A stretch of 64,000 nt of DNA, from contig NZ_CP010945.1 of assembly GCF_000293885.2 (NCBI RefSeq), forward strand, positions 2,066,001 through 2,130,000. The letters are read 5' to 3'. Shown piece after piece: positions 53,047-60,614 of this stretch; position 1 is the first letter of the stretch, and each line of letters opens with the position of its first letter. Origin of the DNA: Pseudomonas fluorescens NCIMB 11764. Lineage in GTDB: Bacteria; Pseudomonadota; Gammaproteobacteria; Pseudomonadales; Pseudomonadaceae. The notes under the pieces were generated by a model. That model saw nothing but the letters and a program-made list of their open reading frames with translations. It was not told where the DNA came from and ran no database searches. Made by a program: the position numbers and the translations under genes.

Positions 53047-53178
53047 TGTGGCGAGGGAGCTTGCTCCCGCTCGGCTGCGCAGCAGTCGCAAATCGGCTGA
53101 CGCGGTTTGACTGTTGAATCGCGGTGGCAGGTTTTGGAACTGCTGCGCAGTCCAGCGGGAGCAGGCTCCCTCGCCACA
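53047..53178. repeat. Nested inverted REP pair (REPIN-like)
   Basis: Arms of 24 nt at 53047-53070 and 53155-53178 are inverted copies with one mismatch. Inside, CTGCGCAGCAGT (53075-53086) and ACTGCTGCGCAG (53139-53150) form a second perfect inverted pair. Total 132 nt, in the divergent gap between the SIMPL gene and roxS; same size and outer arm sequence as the unit at 33976. Confidence 0.88.
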
Positions 53179-53285
53179 TGGGAAACTCGTTGGCGCCTGT
53201 GGCCGTTTGCCGCACTTTTGCCTGTCAGCCCCCGTGCTTGGTTATACTCCGTGCGATCCGCCTGGAGCGCTCATCAGGAGAGCTC

Positions 53286-54548
53286 ATGCTCGCCCCCGTT
53301 CAAATCACTTCCGCGACTCGTCAGAATCTCTGGCGGCTGACGTTCATCCGCACCTTGGTGCTGGCCGCCCAGGCCGGTTCCGTGGGCCTGGCCTACTGGC
53401 TCGACTTGCTGCCGCTGCCCTGGTTTCAACTGGCCGCGACCCTCGGTTGTTCGATGTTGCTGTGCGCGTTCACGGCGATCCGCTTGCGCACCTCATGGCC
53501 CGTCACCGAACTCGAATACGCCGTGCAACTGGCCTGCGACCTGTTTATCCACAGTGCCTTGCTGTATTTCTCCGGGGGCTCGACCAACCCTTTCGTTTCT
53601 TATTACCTGGTGCCGCTGACGATCGCCGCCGTGACGCTGCCATGGCGTTATTCGGTGATCCTGTCGGGCATTGCGCTGACGATGTACACCTTGCTGCTGG
53701 CGGGTTTCTATCCGTTGCAAACCTTCCCGATTGCCCGGGAAAACCTGCAGGTCTACGGGATGTGGCTGAGTTTCGCCCTGGCCGCCGCGGTGATCACCTT
53801 CTTTGCCGCGCGCATGGCCGAAGAGCTGCGCCGCCAGGAAGAACTGCGCGCCATCCGTCGCGAAGAAGGCCTGCGTGATCAGCAATTGCTGGCCGTCGCG
53901 ACCGAGGCCGCCGGTGCCGCCCATGAACTGGGCACGCCGCTGGCGACCATGAGCGTGCTGCTCAAGGAAATGCGCCAGGACCATCATGACCCGATGTTGC
54001 AGGACGACCTGAGCGTACTGCAGGATCAGGTCAAGCTCTGCAAGGAAACCTTGCAACAGCTGGTTCGGGCGGCGGAGGCCAATCGCCGTTTGGCGGTGGA
54101 AATGCAGGACGTCACCGACTGGCTCGACGAAGCGCTGAACCGCTGGCACCTGATGCGCCCGGAAGCCAGCTACCGCTTCCAGCGTCTGGGCCAGGGCACC
54201 GTGCCGCGCATGGCGCCGCCGCCTGACCTGACCCAGGCGCTGCTGAATCTGCTCAACAACGCCGCCGACGCTTGCCCCGAAGGGCTGCAAGTGACGCTGG
54301 ACTGGAATGCCGAGGATTTGACCATCAGCATTCGCGACCACGGCGCCGGTGTGCCGCTGGCCATTGCCGAACAGATCGGCAAACCGTTTTTTACCACCAA
54401 GGGCAAAGGTTTCGGCCTGGGCCTGTTTTTGAGCAAGGCCAGCGTGACACGCGCCGGCGGCTCAGTGAAACTCTACAGTCATGAGGAAGGCGGCACGCTC
54501 ACCGAGCTGCGCCTGCCCCGTGTCGCCCGAGGAGACGAACATGAGTGA
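53286..54548 (+). CDS. roxS: Redox-sensing histidine kinase RoxS (RegB/PrrB type)
   Basis: RoxS senses the state of the respiratory chain and phosphorylates RoxR. The 420-residue protein has six hydrophobic segments (about 20-185) including GGSTNPF near 97, the ubiquinone-binding heptapeptide motif GGxxNPF of RegB. The H box is AAHELGTPLATM with the phospho-accepting H213; N box LLNLLNNAADA; G boxes DHGAGVP and GFGLGLFLSKA. The ATG at 53286 has AGGAG upstream; a longer open frame crosses the REP pair and was rejected. Overlaps roxR by 8 nt. Confidence 0.94.
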   Translation: MLAPVQITSATRQNLWRLTFIRTLVLAAQAGSVGLAYWLDLLPLPWFQLAATLGCSMLLCAFTAIRLRTSWPVTELEYAVQLACDLFIHSALLYFSGGSTNPFVSYYLVPLTIAAVTLPWRYSVILSGIALTMYTLLLAGFYPLQTFPIARENLQVYGMWLSFALAAAVITFFAARMAEELRRQEELRAIRREEGLRDQQLLAVATEAAGAAHELGTPLATMSVLLKEMRQDHHDPMLQDDLSVLQDQVKLCKETLQQLVRAAEANRRLAVEMQDVTDWLDEALNRWHLMRPEASYRFQRLGQGTVPRMAPPPDLTQALLNLLNNAADACPEGLQVTLDWNAEDLTISIRDHGAGVPLAIAEQIGKPFFTTKGKGFGLGLFLSKASVTRAGGSVKLYSHEEGGTLTELRLPRVARGDEHE

Positions 54549-55101
54549 CGAGATCCAAGTCGAAGGCGAAGAGCTGCCGCATTTGCTGCTGGTAGATGAC
54601 GACGCCACGTTCACCCGCGTGATGGCGCGAGCCATGGCCCGCCGCGGTTTTCGCGTCAGCACTGCCGGTTCCGCCGAAGAAGGCCTGACCATCGCCCAGG
54701 CCGACATCCCGGACTACGCCGCGCTGGACCTGAAAATGGACGGCGATTCGGGCCTGGTGTTGTTGCCCAAACTGCTCGAACTCGACCCGGACATGCGCGT
54801 GGTGATCCTCACCGGTTACTCGAGCATTGCCACCGCCGTCGAGGCGATCAAGCGCGGTGCATGCAACTACCTGTGCAAACCGGCAGATGCCGATGACGTC
54901 CTCGCCGCGTTGCTCTCCGAGCACGCCGACCTCGACACCCTGGTGCCGGAAAACCCGATGTCGGTGGATCGCCTGCAGTGGGAACACATCCAGCGCGTGT
55001 TGACCGAACACGAAGGCAATATCTCCGCCACTGCCCGCGCCCTGGGCATGCACCGCCGCACGCTGCAGCGCAAACTGCAGAAACGTCCCGTTCGTCGCTG
55101 A
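54541..55101 (+). CDS. roxR: Response regulator RoxR (RegA/PrrA/ActR type)
   Basis: A 186-residue response regulator. The receiver domain (about 14-130) has the acidic pair in LVDDDATF and the phospho-acceptor D63 in ALDLKMDG, the same residue number as in RegA, and the conserved T and K (LTGYSS, CKPADAD). The C-terminal Fis-type helix-turn-helix is GNISATARALGMHRRTLQRKL. In Pseudomonas RoxSR controls terminal oxidases such as cioAB under cyanide and redox stress. Translationally coupled to roxS. Confidence 0.95.
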   Translation: MSDEIQVEGEELPHLLLVDDDATFTRVMARAMARRGFRVSTAGSAEEGLTIAQADIPDYAALDLKMDGDSGLVLLPKLLELDPDMRVVILTGYSSIATAVEAIKRGACNYLCKPADADDVLAALLSEHADLDTLVPENPMSVDRLQWEHIQRVLTEHEGNISATARALGMHRRTLQRKLQKRPVRR

Positions 55102-55141
55102 ACCTGCGCTGAACGAATGCCGGCCACGCCTCGCGACAGAC

Positions 55142-55167
55142 CGAACCGATCCTCTATGATCGGTTCG
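55142..55167 (+). terminator. Hairpin after roxR
   Basis: CGAACCGATC and GATCGGTTCG form a 10-bp stem with a CTCTAT loop, followed loosely by TTCTTTTC. Probable weak terminator. Confidence 0.6.
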
Positions 55168-55198
55168 TGCGTGTTCTTTTCTTTATCGAGCCTTTTCC

Positions 55199-56926
55199 AT
55201 GAATCAGAACGCTGAATATTCCGCGGTCAACGATGCTGTGCGCGGGCAGTTTTTTCGCAAAGTCTGGGCGATGATCACGCCTTACTGGCGCAGTGAAGAG
55301 AAGGGCAAGGCCTGGACGCTGCTGATCGCGGTGATTGCGTTATCTCTGGTCAGCGTGGGCATCTCGGTGTGGTTCAACACCTGGTACAAGGATTTTTACA
55401 ACGCGCTGCAGCAAAAGGACGAGGCCGCGTTCTGGCGGCTGATTCTATATTTCTGCGGGATTGCCGCGGTGGCGATTATCGGCGCTGTGTACCGGCTCTA
55501 CCTGACCCAGATGCTGACCATTCGCTGGCGTGCCTGGCTCACTGAAAAGCATTTTGCCCGCTGGCTCGGCAACAAGAACTACTACCAGCTGGAGCAGGGC
55601 GGTTACACCGATAACCCGGACCAGCGGATTTCCGAAGACCTCAACAACTTCACCTCGAACACCCTGGAACTGGGCATCGGTTTGCTGCGCAACATTGTGA
55701 GCCTGGTGTCGTTCTCGATCATCCTTTGGGGCGTTTCGGGCAGCATTGAGGTGTTCGGTTTCACCATTCCCGGCTATATGTTCTGGTGCGTGCTGGTGTA
55801 TGCCGTGATCGGCAGCTGGCTGACCCATTTGATCGGCCGTCGCTTGATCGGCCTCAACAACCGACAACAACGCTTCGAAGCCGACCTGCGTTTCTCCATG
55901 GTCCGCGTCCGTGAAAATGCCGAAAGCATCGCCTTGTACAACGGCGAGCCCAATGAAAACCGTCGCCTGAGCAACCGGTTCGGGCTGGTCTGGCACAACT
56001 TCTGGGACATCATGAAGGTGTCCAAGCGTCTGACGTTCTTCACCGCAGGTTACCAACAGGCCGCCATCATCTTTCCGTTCATGGTCGCCGCGCCACGTTA
56101 CTTCGCCGGCAAGATCGAGCTCGGAGAGCTGATGCAGATCAGTTCGGCGTTCGGCAATGTGCAGGAGAGTTTCAGCTGGTTTATCAGTGCGTATCAGAAC
56201 CTCGCGTCGTGGCGCGCCACCTGCGATCGTTTGCTGAGTTTCCGCCAGGCCATGACCGACAATGAAGAGCGTGCGCCAGCCATCGACGTGCAGAATCAGG
56301 GTGATGCGTTGAAGGTGCATGACCTGGGCCTCGACCTTGCTGATGGTCGTCATCTGCTGACCAACGCCGACATGACCGTGGAGGAGGGCGAGCGCGTGAT
56401 GCTCAGCGGCCGCTCTGGCAGTGGCAAGTCCACACTGTTGCGGGCGATGGGTCATCTGTGGCCTGCGGGCCATGGCAGCATTCGTCTGCCGGCGGCGCGC
56501 TATCTGTTCCTGCCGCAAAAGCCTTACCTGCCGATTGGCACGCTGCGCGAGGCGTTGAGTTATCCACAGCCTGGCGAGACCTATCCGCACGAGCGTTACG
56601 TTCATGTGTTGGAAACCTGCCGTTTGCCGCACCTGGTTTCGCGCCTGGATGAAGCGAATCACTGGCAACGCATGCTTTCCCCGGGTGAACAGCAACGCCT
56701 GGCCTTTGCCCGCGCGCTGCTTTATGCACCGCAATGGCTGTACATGGACGAAGCGACCTCGGCGATGGACGAAGAGGATGAGGCGTCGCTGTATCAGGCA
56801 CTGATCGATGAGATTCCGGGGCTGAGCATTGTCAGCGTCGGGCATCGCAGTAGCTTGAAGCGCTTCCATCCGCGGCATGTGCGCATTGAAAATGGCCATC
56901 TGGTGGACCAGACCGTGACCGCATGA
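55199..56926 (+). CDS. SbmA/BacA-YddA-type ABC transporter (permease-ATPase fusion)
   Basis: A 575-residue half transporter: N-terminal membrane domain of the SbmA/BacA/ABC_membrane_2 type with about six helices (first near 37-57, MSKAW..; PYWRSEEKGKAWTLLIAVIALSLVSVG), containing the family feature WRAWLTEKHFARWLGNKNYYQLE, and a C-terminal nucleotide-binding domain (Walker A SGRSGSGKST near 403, signature LSPGEQQR, Walker B WLYMDEATSAMD). Relatives import peptide antibiotics, bleomycin or vitamin B12, and the substrate here is unknown. Downstream of roxR with a 97-nt gap, so probably separately expressed. Confidence 0.9.
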   Translation: MNQNAEYSAVNDAVRGQFFRKVWAMITPYWRSEEKGKAWTLLIAVIALSLVSVGISVWFNTWYKDFYNALQQKDEAAFWRLILYFCGIAAVAIIGAVYRLYLTQMLTIRWRAWLTEKHFARWLGNKNYYQLEQGGYTDNPDQRISEDLNNFTSNTLELGIGLLRNIVSLVSFSIILWGVSGSIEVFGFTIPGYMFWCVLVYAVIGSWLTHLIGRRLIGLNNRQQRFEADLRFSMVRVRENAESIALYNGEPNENRRLSNRFGLVWHNFWDIMKVSKRLTFFTAGYQQAAIIFPFMVAAPRYFAGKIELGELMQISSAFGNVQESFSWFISAYQNLASWRATCDRLLSFRQAMTDNEERAPAIDVQNQGDALKVHDLGLDLADGRHLLTNADMTVEEGERVMLSGRSGSGKSTLLRAMGHLWPAGHGSIRLPAARYLFLPQKPYLPIGTLREALSYPQPGETYPHERYVHVLETCRLPHLVSRLDEANHWQRMLSPGEQQRLAFARALLYAPQWLYMDEATSAMDEEDEASLYQALIDEIPGLSIVSVGHRSSLKRFHPRHVRIENGHLVDQTVTA

Positions 56927-56951
56927 ACACCACAAGACTCTGTGTGGGCTT

Positions 56952-56983
56952 TTGTGGTGAGGGGATGAATCCCCTCGCCACAA
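56952..56983. repeat. REP-like palindrome
   Basis: TTGTGGTGAGGGGA and TCCCCTCGCCACAA form a 14-position stem (one G-T pair) with a TGAA loop just after the ABC gene; the arm is the same GGCGAGGG-type core as the other REPs. Confidence 0.75.
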
Positions 56984-57071
56984 TTCGCGCCCACAGGGAG
57001 TGGTGGTGATCGTACAACCGCCTTGAGCTATGATGCGGTTTCAGCCGAATTTTTCGAGACAGACGTTCACC

Positions 57072-57821
57072 ATGGAAAACCCGATCGATGCACCACGCCT
57101 TCCACGCAAGCGCCGCAGCCTCGCACAGGAACTGGTGACGGTGCTGTCCGAGCAGATTCGAGACGGTCACCTCAAGCGCGGCGACAAGTTGCCCACCGAG
57201 TCGGCGATCATGGATGCCCATGGCGTCAGCCGCACGGTGGTGCGCGAGGCGATTTCCCGTCTGCAGGCGGCCGGGCAAGTGGAAACCCGCCATGGCATCG
57301 GCACCTTTGTACTCGACACGCCGAGCCCGAGCGGTTTCCGTATCGATCCGGCGACCGTGGTGACGCTGCGTGATGTGCTGGCGATTCTGGAACTGCGCAT
57401 CAGCCTCGAGGTGGAGTCCGCCGGTCTCGCCGCACAACGCCGCAGCCCTGAACAGTTGGCGTTGATGCGCGCCGCGCTGGACGCCTTGAACGAAAGCGCG
57501 GCACACGCCAGCGATGCCGTGGCCTCGGACTTTCAGTTCCACCTGCAAATCGCGCTGTCGACCGGCAACCGCTATTTCACCGACATCATGACCCACCTGG
57601 GCACCAGCATCATTCCGCGCACTCGACTCAACTCGGCACGCCTGGCCCATGATGACCAGCAACACTACATGAGCCGTCTGAGCCGTGAGCACGAAGAGAT
57701 TTACGATGCGATTGCGCGCCAGGATTCCGATGCGGCGCGGGCAGCGATGCGCTTGCATTTGACCAACAGCCGCGAGCGGTTGCGTCATGCGCATGAAGAG
57801 GCTGAGGCGCAGCGGGGGTAG
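57072..57821 (+). CDS. GntR/FadR-family regulator, probably of the galactarate/glucarate genes
   Basis: A 249-residue FadR-subfamily repressor: winged helix at about 10-75 (LPTESAIMDAHGVSRTVVREAISRL) and an all-helical FCD effector domain with metal-binding histidine candidates (DFQFHLQIA, HEEIYDAI, MRLHLTNS). The ATG at 57072 follows a weak ribosome site. Its location near kdgD, the semialdehyde dehydrogenase, gudP and garD suggests it regulates them, perhaps through the palindrome at 59561-59584; however a two-gene SOS-type unit on the opposite strand lies between, so the link is inferred. Confidence 0.88.
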   Translation: MENPIDAPRLPRKRRSLAQELVTVLSEQIRDGHLKRGDKLPTESAIMDAHGVSRTVVREAISRLQAAGQVETRHGIGTFVLDTPSPSGFRIDPATVVTLRDVLAILELRISLEVESAGLAAQRRSPEQLALMRAALDALNESAAHASDAVASDFQFHLQIALSTGNRYFTDIMTHLGTSIIPRTRLNSARLAHDDQQHYMSRLSREHEEIYDAIARQDSDAARAAMRLHLTNSRERLRHAHEEAEAQRG

Positions 57822-57857
57822 TTTCCAGGCTGGGCAGTTCTATTGTTCTCTGGATTG

Positions 57858-57881
57858 CCATCGCCGGCTTGCCGGCGATGG
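57858..57881. terminator. Palindrome between convergent genes (REP or terminator)
   Basis: CCATCGCCGGC and GCCGGCGATGG form a perfect 11-bp stem with a TT loop between the GntR gene and the small minus-strand gene. No T run, so it may be a REP-derived sequence doubling as a barrier. Confidence 0.6.
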
Positions 57882-57892
57882 GGCCATTGGCC

Positions 57893-58084
57893 TCAGACGG
57901 TTTTCAGAATCGAGCGATCCACTCTCACGGTCAACCTGGCAGCCGCAGACTTAACATCGAACGTCACACTTTCGTTTTTATCCACGACTCCTTTCGCAAT
58001 CGGCTTGCCATCAGCCAACAACTCCAGCGGCGCACCCTTGAGCGATTGGCCCGAGACCAGCTCCAGTTTCAATTTGATCGTCAT
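57893..58084 (-). CDS. 63-residue protein downstream of the phospholipase-like gene
   Basis: A small protein (MTIKLKLELVSGQSLKGAPL...DRSILKTV) of strongly beta character, resembling a single transthyretin/carboxypeptidase-regulatory-like strand set (GAPLELLADGKPIAKGVVDKN). No signal peptide. AAGGAG precedes the ATG (complement 58082-58084), and only 14 nt separate it from the upstream gene, so both belong to one SOS-type operon. It could be a binding partner or immunity-like protein of the larger product; that is inference. Confidence 0.78.
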   Translation of the reverse strand: MTIKLKLELVSGQSLKGAPLELLADGKPIAKGVVDKNESVTFDVKSAAARLTVRVDRSILKTV

Positions 58085-58098
58085 GATTGATCTCCTTA

Positions 58099-59403
58099 TC
58101 AGGCCACGTTGCCAGTCGGCTTGTAGTCCTTGAGCAGCAGGTAAGTGCTCCAGCCCCACCAGTCATCCACCGTGGCGGTATCGTTCAGGTTGTTGACGTC
58201 CTTGCGTCGCAGCACCTTGTTACCCTCGACCTTGAATAACGGCGAGAAATTACCCACAGGGTTCAGTACCGCTTGCAGGTCAGGCAGTTTTTTCAATGCC
58301 GCGAAACTGCTGGGTGACGGTGCGATACCGCTGAGGTACGCCGCGAATATCTCATCCGCAGACACTTGAACCGCTTGATTGACCTGGAGGCGGTTGGCGC
58401 TGTCGATGGCATCGAAGTAGCGTTTGTCGCCATACGCATGCCATTGAGCGCCATCGCCATTACGCACGTTGAGGCCGAACTTGCTGTCTTCGTCGTGCAT
58501 GAAGCGGGTGATCAACGAGCCCAGATCACTCGGCGTGACCACTGCCGCCAACTGTTTGCGTGGCACGCGCAGATGGCCGGCGGAAAACAGGTCGGTCAGG
58601 TAGTGATCGGCGAAAGCGTTCAGCGCATAGGCCAGTTCCAGGGACTGGTCGTCAGCTGTGTTGTGGGCGATCACCGCTTGTTGCAACGCGGCCGTGTGCC
58701 CGGCGATGTAGGCCAGCAGTGCCCATTCGGCGAAGTGATCGGCATTGTTGGCGGCCAGTTTCAGGTAGCGCCCCAGTGGGTACAGGGCGGAAACGAAGCT
58801 GCCGCCGCCGGTGATTTTGTTCCACTCTTCCGACAACGTATCACCCAAGGCGTCATACGCCTCGTGGGGCTGCTTGCCATCCTTGATCGCCTGTTTGACT
58901 GCGGCGATTTCCTTCTGCATGACGCCGAGAATCAGCTTCGCCTCGGCATTGGACGCGGGCAGGACCGCCAGGGAATTGAAAGCCTCGGTAAAACGCTGGA
59001 CCCGGTCGGCAGCGGTTGCGCCTTCGCTGACCGGTTTATCCGCAATTCCATAGAAATCACCCCCCAGGGCAACGATCTGCCCATAGGTCAGTGCCAAGCC
59101 GTTCGGCAAGTGCAACTCGACCTGCGACGCCACTACAGCAGGGGCATCCTTGACGAAACGCAGCAGCGTGTTATCACCGATGGCCGTGTGTTCACCCCCC
59201 TCGAACCTCAGCTGTGGCTTGCCTTTCAAGGCGTTGACGGATGCAGAGGTGGACGGTTGATGGGTGTCGGAGCCAGGGGCGTCGAGGTGCAGGAGCAGGT
59301 GGTCATTACCCGTAATGGCGATGCCGTTCTCGTTGAACAGATCATCCAGACTTGCGATGACCGGCTTCGGTTGTTCCTGGGTTTGTGTGTGTAGACCTGA
59401 CAT
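58099..59403 (-). CDS. Phospholipase C-like (zinc PLC / S1-P1 nuclease fold) protein
   Basis: A 434-residue protein without a recognisable signal peptide. Its central part has the zinc-PLC type motif DHYLTDLFSAGHLR: the H-x3-D-x5-H spacing equals the HYLGDINQPMH metal site of Bacillus cereus phospholipase C. Further conserved-looking stretches are LTYGQIVALGGDFYG, AEWALLAYIAGHTAALQQAV and FMHDEDSKFGLNVRN. The mature N-terminal tryptophan ligand of classical PLC is absent, so catalysis is not certain. AAGGAG precedes the ATG (complement 59401-59403). A consensus LexA box lies 41 nt upstream. It heads a two-gene operon with the 63-residue protein. Confidence 0.68.
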   Translation of the reverse strand: MSGLHTQTQEQPKPVIASLDDLFNENGIAITGNDHLLLHLDAPGSDTHQPSTSASVNALKGKPQLRFEGGEHTAIGDNTLLRFVKDAPAVVASQVELHLPNGLALTYGQIVALGGDFYGIADKPVSEGATAADRVQRFTEAFNSLAVLPASNAEAKLILGVMQKEIAAVKQAIKDGKQPHEAYDALGDTLSEEWNKITGGGSFVSALYPLGRYLKLAANNADHFAEWALLAYIAGHTAALQQAVIAHNTADDQSLELAYALNAFADHYLTDLFSAGHLRVPRKQLAAVVTPSDLGSLITRFMHDEDSKFGLNVRNGDGAQWHAYGDKRYFDAIDSANRLQVNQAVQVSADEIFAAYLSGIAPSPSSFAALKKLPDLQAVLNPVGNFSPLFKVEGNKVLRRKDVNNLNDTATVDDWWGWSTYLLLKDYKPTGNVA

Positions 59404-59443
59404 TTCTATCTCCTTGATATGTCGTCGGTATGCTTCCAGTTAA

Positions 59444-59495
59444 CTGTATGTATATACAGTTATTCAGAGCATAGAGGAGAACTTTCCTACGTCAA
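59444..59495 (-). promoter_or_regulatory. SOS (LexA) promoter of the phospholipase-like operon
   Basis: CTGTATGTATATACAG (59444-59459) fits the 16-bp LexA consensus CTG-N10-CAG, with the preferred TA-alternating centre and the flanking A/T. On the minus strand TTGACG (complement of 59490-59495), 16 nt, TATGCT (complement of 59468-59473) precedes it, so the box covers the likely transcription start, where LexA would block initiation. Confidence 0.85.
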
Positions 59496-59544
59496 GAAAA
59501 TACTTTTCCGACGCATAAATTTTGGATGCGGCGATGAAATGCAG

Positions 59545-59584
59545 TTGACGGTTGTTTTTTAAGTTGTACGATGACCTACAACTT
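59545..59584 (+). promoter_or_regulatory. kdgD promoter with overlapping palindromic operator
   Basis: TTGACG (59545-59550), 16 nt, TACGAT (59567-59572). The palindrome AAGTTGTA (59561-59568) and TACAACTT (59577-59584), with an 8-nt centre, overlaps the -10. Such TTGTA/TACAA palindromes are typical of FadR-subfamily GntR regulators, fitting the regulator gene at 57072. Confidence 0.65.
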
Positions 59585-59641
59585 CGGCGCAGGCTGAACG
59601 ATTTCCTCACACACAAACGTGCTACCCAGGGTGTTCGAATA

Positions 59642-60553
59642 ATGAATCCACAAGAACTGAAGTCCATCCTCTCTTCCGGTCTGCTGTCTTTCCCGGTTAC
59701 CGATTTCAATGCTCAGGGCGATTTCCATCGCGCTGGCTACATCAAGCGTCTCGAATGGCTGGCCCCATACGGCGCCTCGGCTCTGTTCGCCGCAGGCGGC
59801 ACCGGTGAGTTCTTCTCTCTGGCGGCCAGCGAATATTCGGAAATCATCAAGACCGCCGTCGACACCTGCGAAACCAGCGTTCCGATTCTGGCCGGTGTGG
59901 GTGGTTCGACCCGCCAGGCGATCGAGTACGCACAGGAAGCCGAGCGTCTGGGCGCCAAAGGCCTGTTGCTGCTGCCGCACTACCTGACCGAAGCCAGCCA
60001 GGACGGTGTTGCCGCTCACGTTGAAGCCGTGTGCAAATCGGTGAAGATCGGCGTAGTGGTTTACAACCGCAACGTCTGCCGCCTGACCGCGCCGTTGCTG
60101 GAACGTCTGGCCGAGCGTTGCCCGAACCTGATCGGCTACAAAGATGGCCTGGGCGATATCGAGTTGATGGTGTCGATCCGTCGTCGCCTCGGCGATCGCT
60201 TCAGCTACCTGGGTGGTTTGCCGACCGCCGAAGTCTACGCAGCGGCCTATAAGGCACTGGGCGTGCCGGTTTACTCCTCGGCGGTGTTCAACTTCATCCC
60301 GAAAACCGCGATGGATTTCTACCACGCTATCGCTCGCGAAGATCACGCCACCGTCGGCAAGATCATCGACGACTTCTTCCTGCCGTACCTGGACATCCGT
60401 AACCGCAAAGCCGGTTACGCGGTGAGTATCGTCAAGGCCGGGGCAAAAATTGCCGGCTATGACGCAGGTCCTGTGCGTGCGCCGCTGACCGACCTGACCG
60501 GCGAAGAGTACGAAATGCTCGCCGCGTTGATCGACAAGCAAGGTGCGCAGTAA
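59642..60553 (+). CDS. kdgD: 5-dehydro-4-deoxyglucarate dehydratase
   Basis: KdgD converts 5-keto-4-deoxy-D-glucarate to 2,5-dioxopentanoate (2-oxoglutarate semialdehyde), water and CO2. The 303-residue protein is a DHDPS/NAL-family TIM barrel: GGTGEFFSL (near 54-62) binds the substrate carboxylate, YNRNVCR holds the conserved tyrosine, and the Schiff-base lysine is in [11 protein letters not shown] near 188. Length matches the characterised P. putida enzyme. The ATG at 59642 was chosen; the frame is open upstream through the promoter region. Confidence 0.95.
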   Translation: MNPQELKSILSSGLLSFPVTDFNAQGDFHRAGYIKRLEWLAPYGASALFAAGGTGEFFSLAASEYSEIIKTAVDTCETSVPILAGVGGSTRQAIEYAQEAERLGAKGLLLLPHYLTEASQDGVAAHVEAVCKSVKIGVVVYNRNVCRLTAPLLERLAERCPNLIGYKDGLGDIELMVSIRRRLGDRFSYLGGLPTAEVYAAAYKALGVPVYSSAVFNFIPKTAMDFYHAIAREDHATVGKIIDDFFLPYLDIRNRKAGYAVSIVKAGAKIAGYDAGPVRAPLTDLTGEEYEMLAALIDKQGAQ

Positions 60554-60568
60554 CACACCCGATTAAAC

Positions 60569-60596
60569 AAGGCCGCTGAGTGATCAGCGGCCTTTT
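60569..60596 (+). terminator. Hairpin between kdgD and the dehydrogenase gene
   Basis: AAGGCCGCTGA and TCAGCGGCCTT form a perfect 11-bp stem with a GTGA loop, followed by only two more T. Within an apparent operon it probably attenuates or protects the kdgD message. Confidence 0.7.
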
Positions 60597-60614
60597 GCGT
60601 GAGGAGATTCCCCA

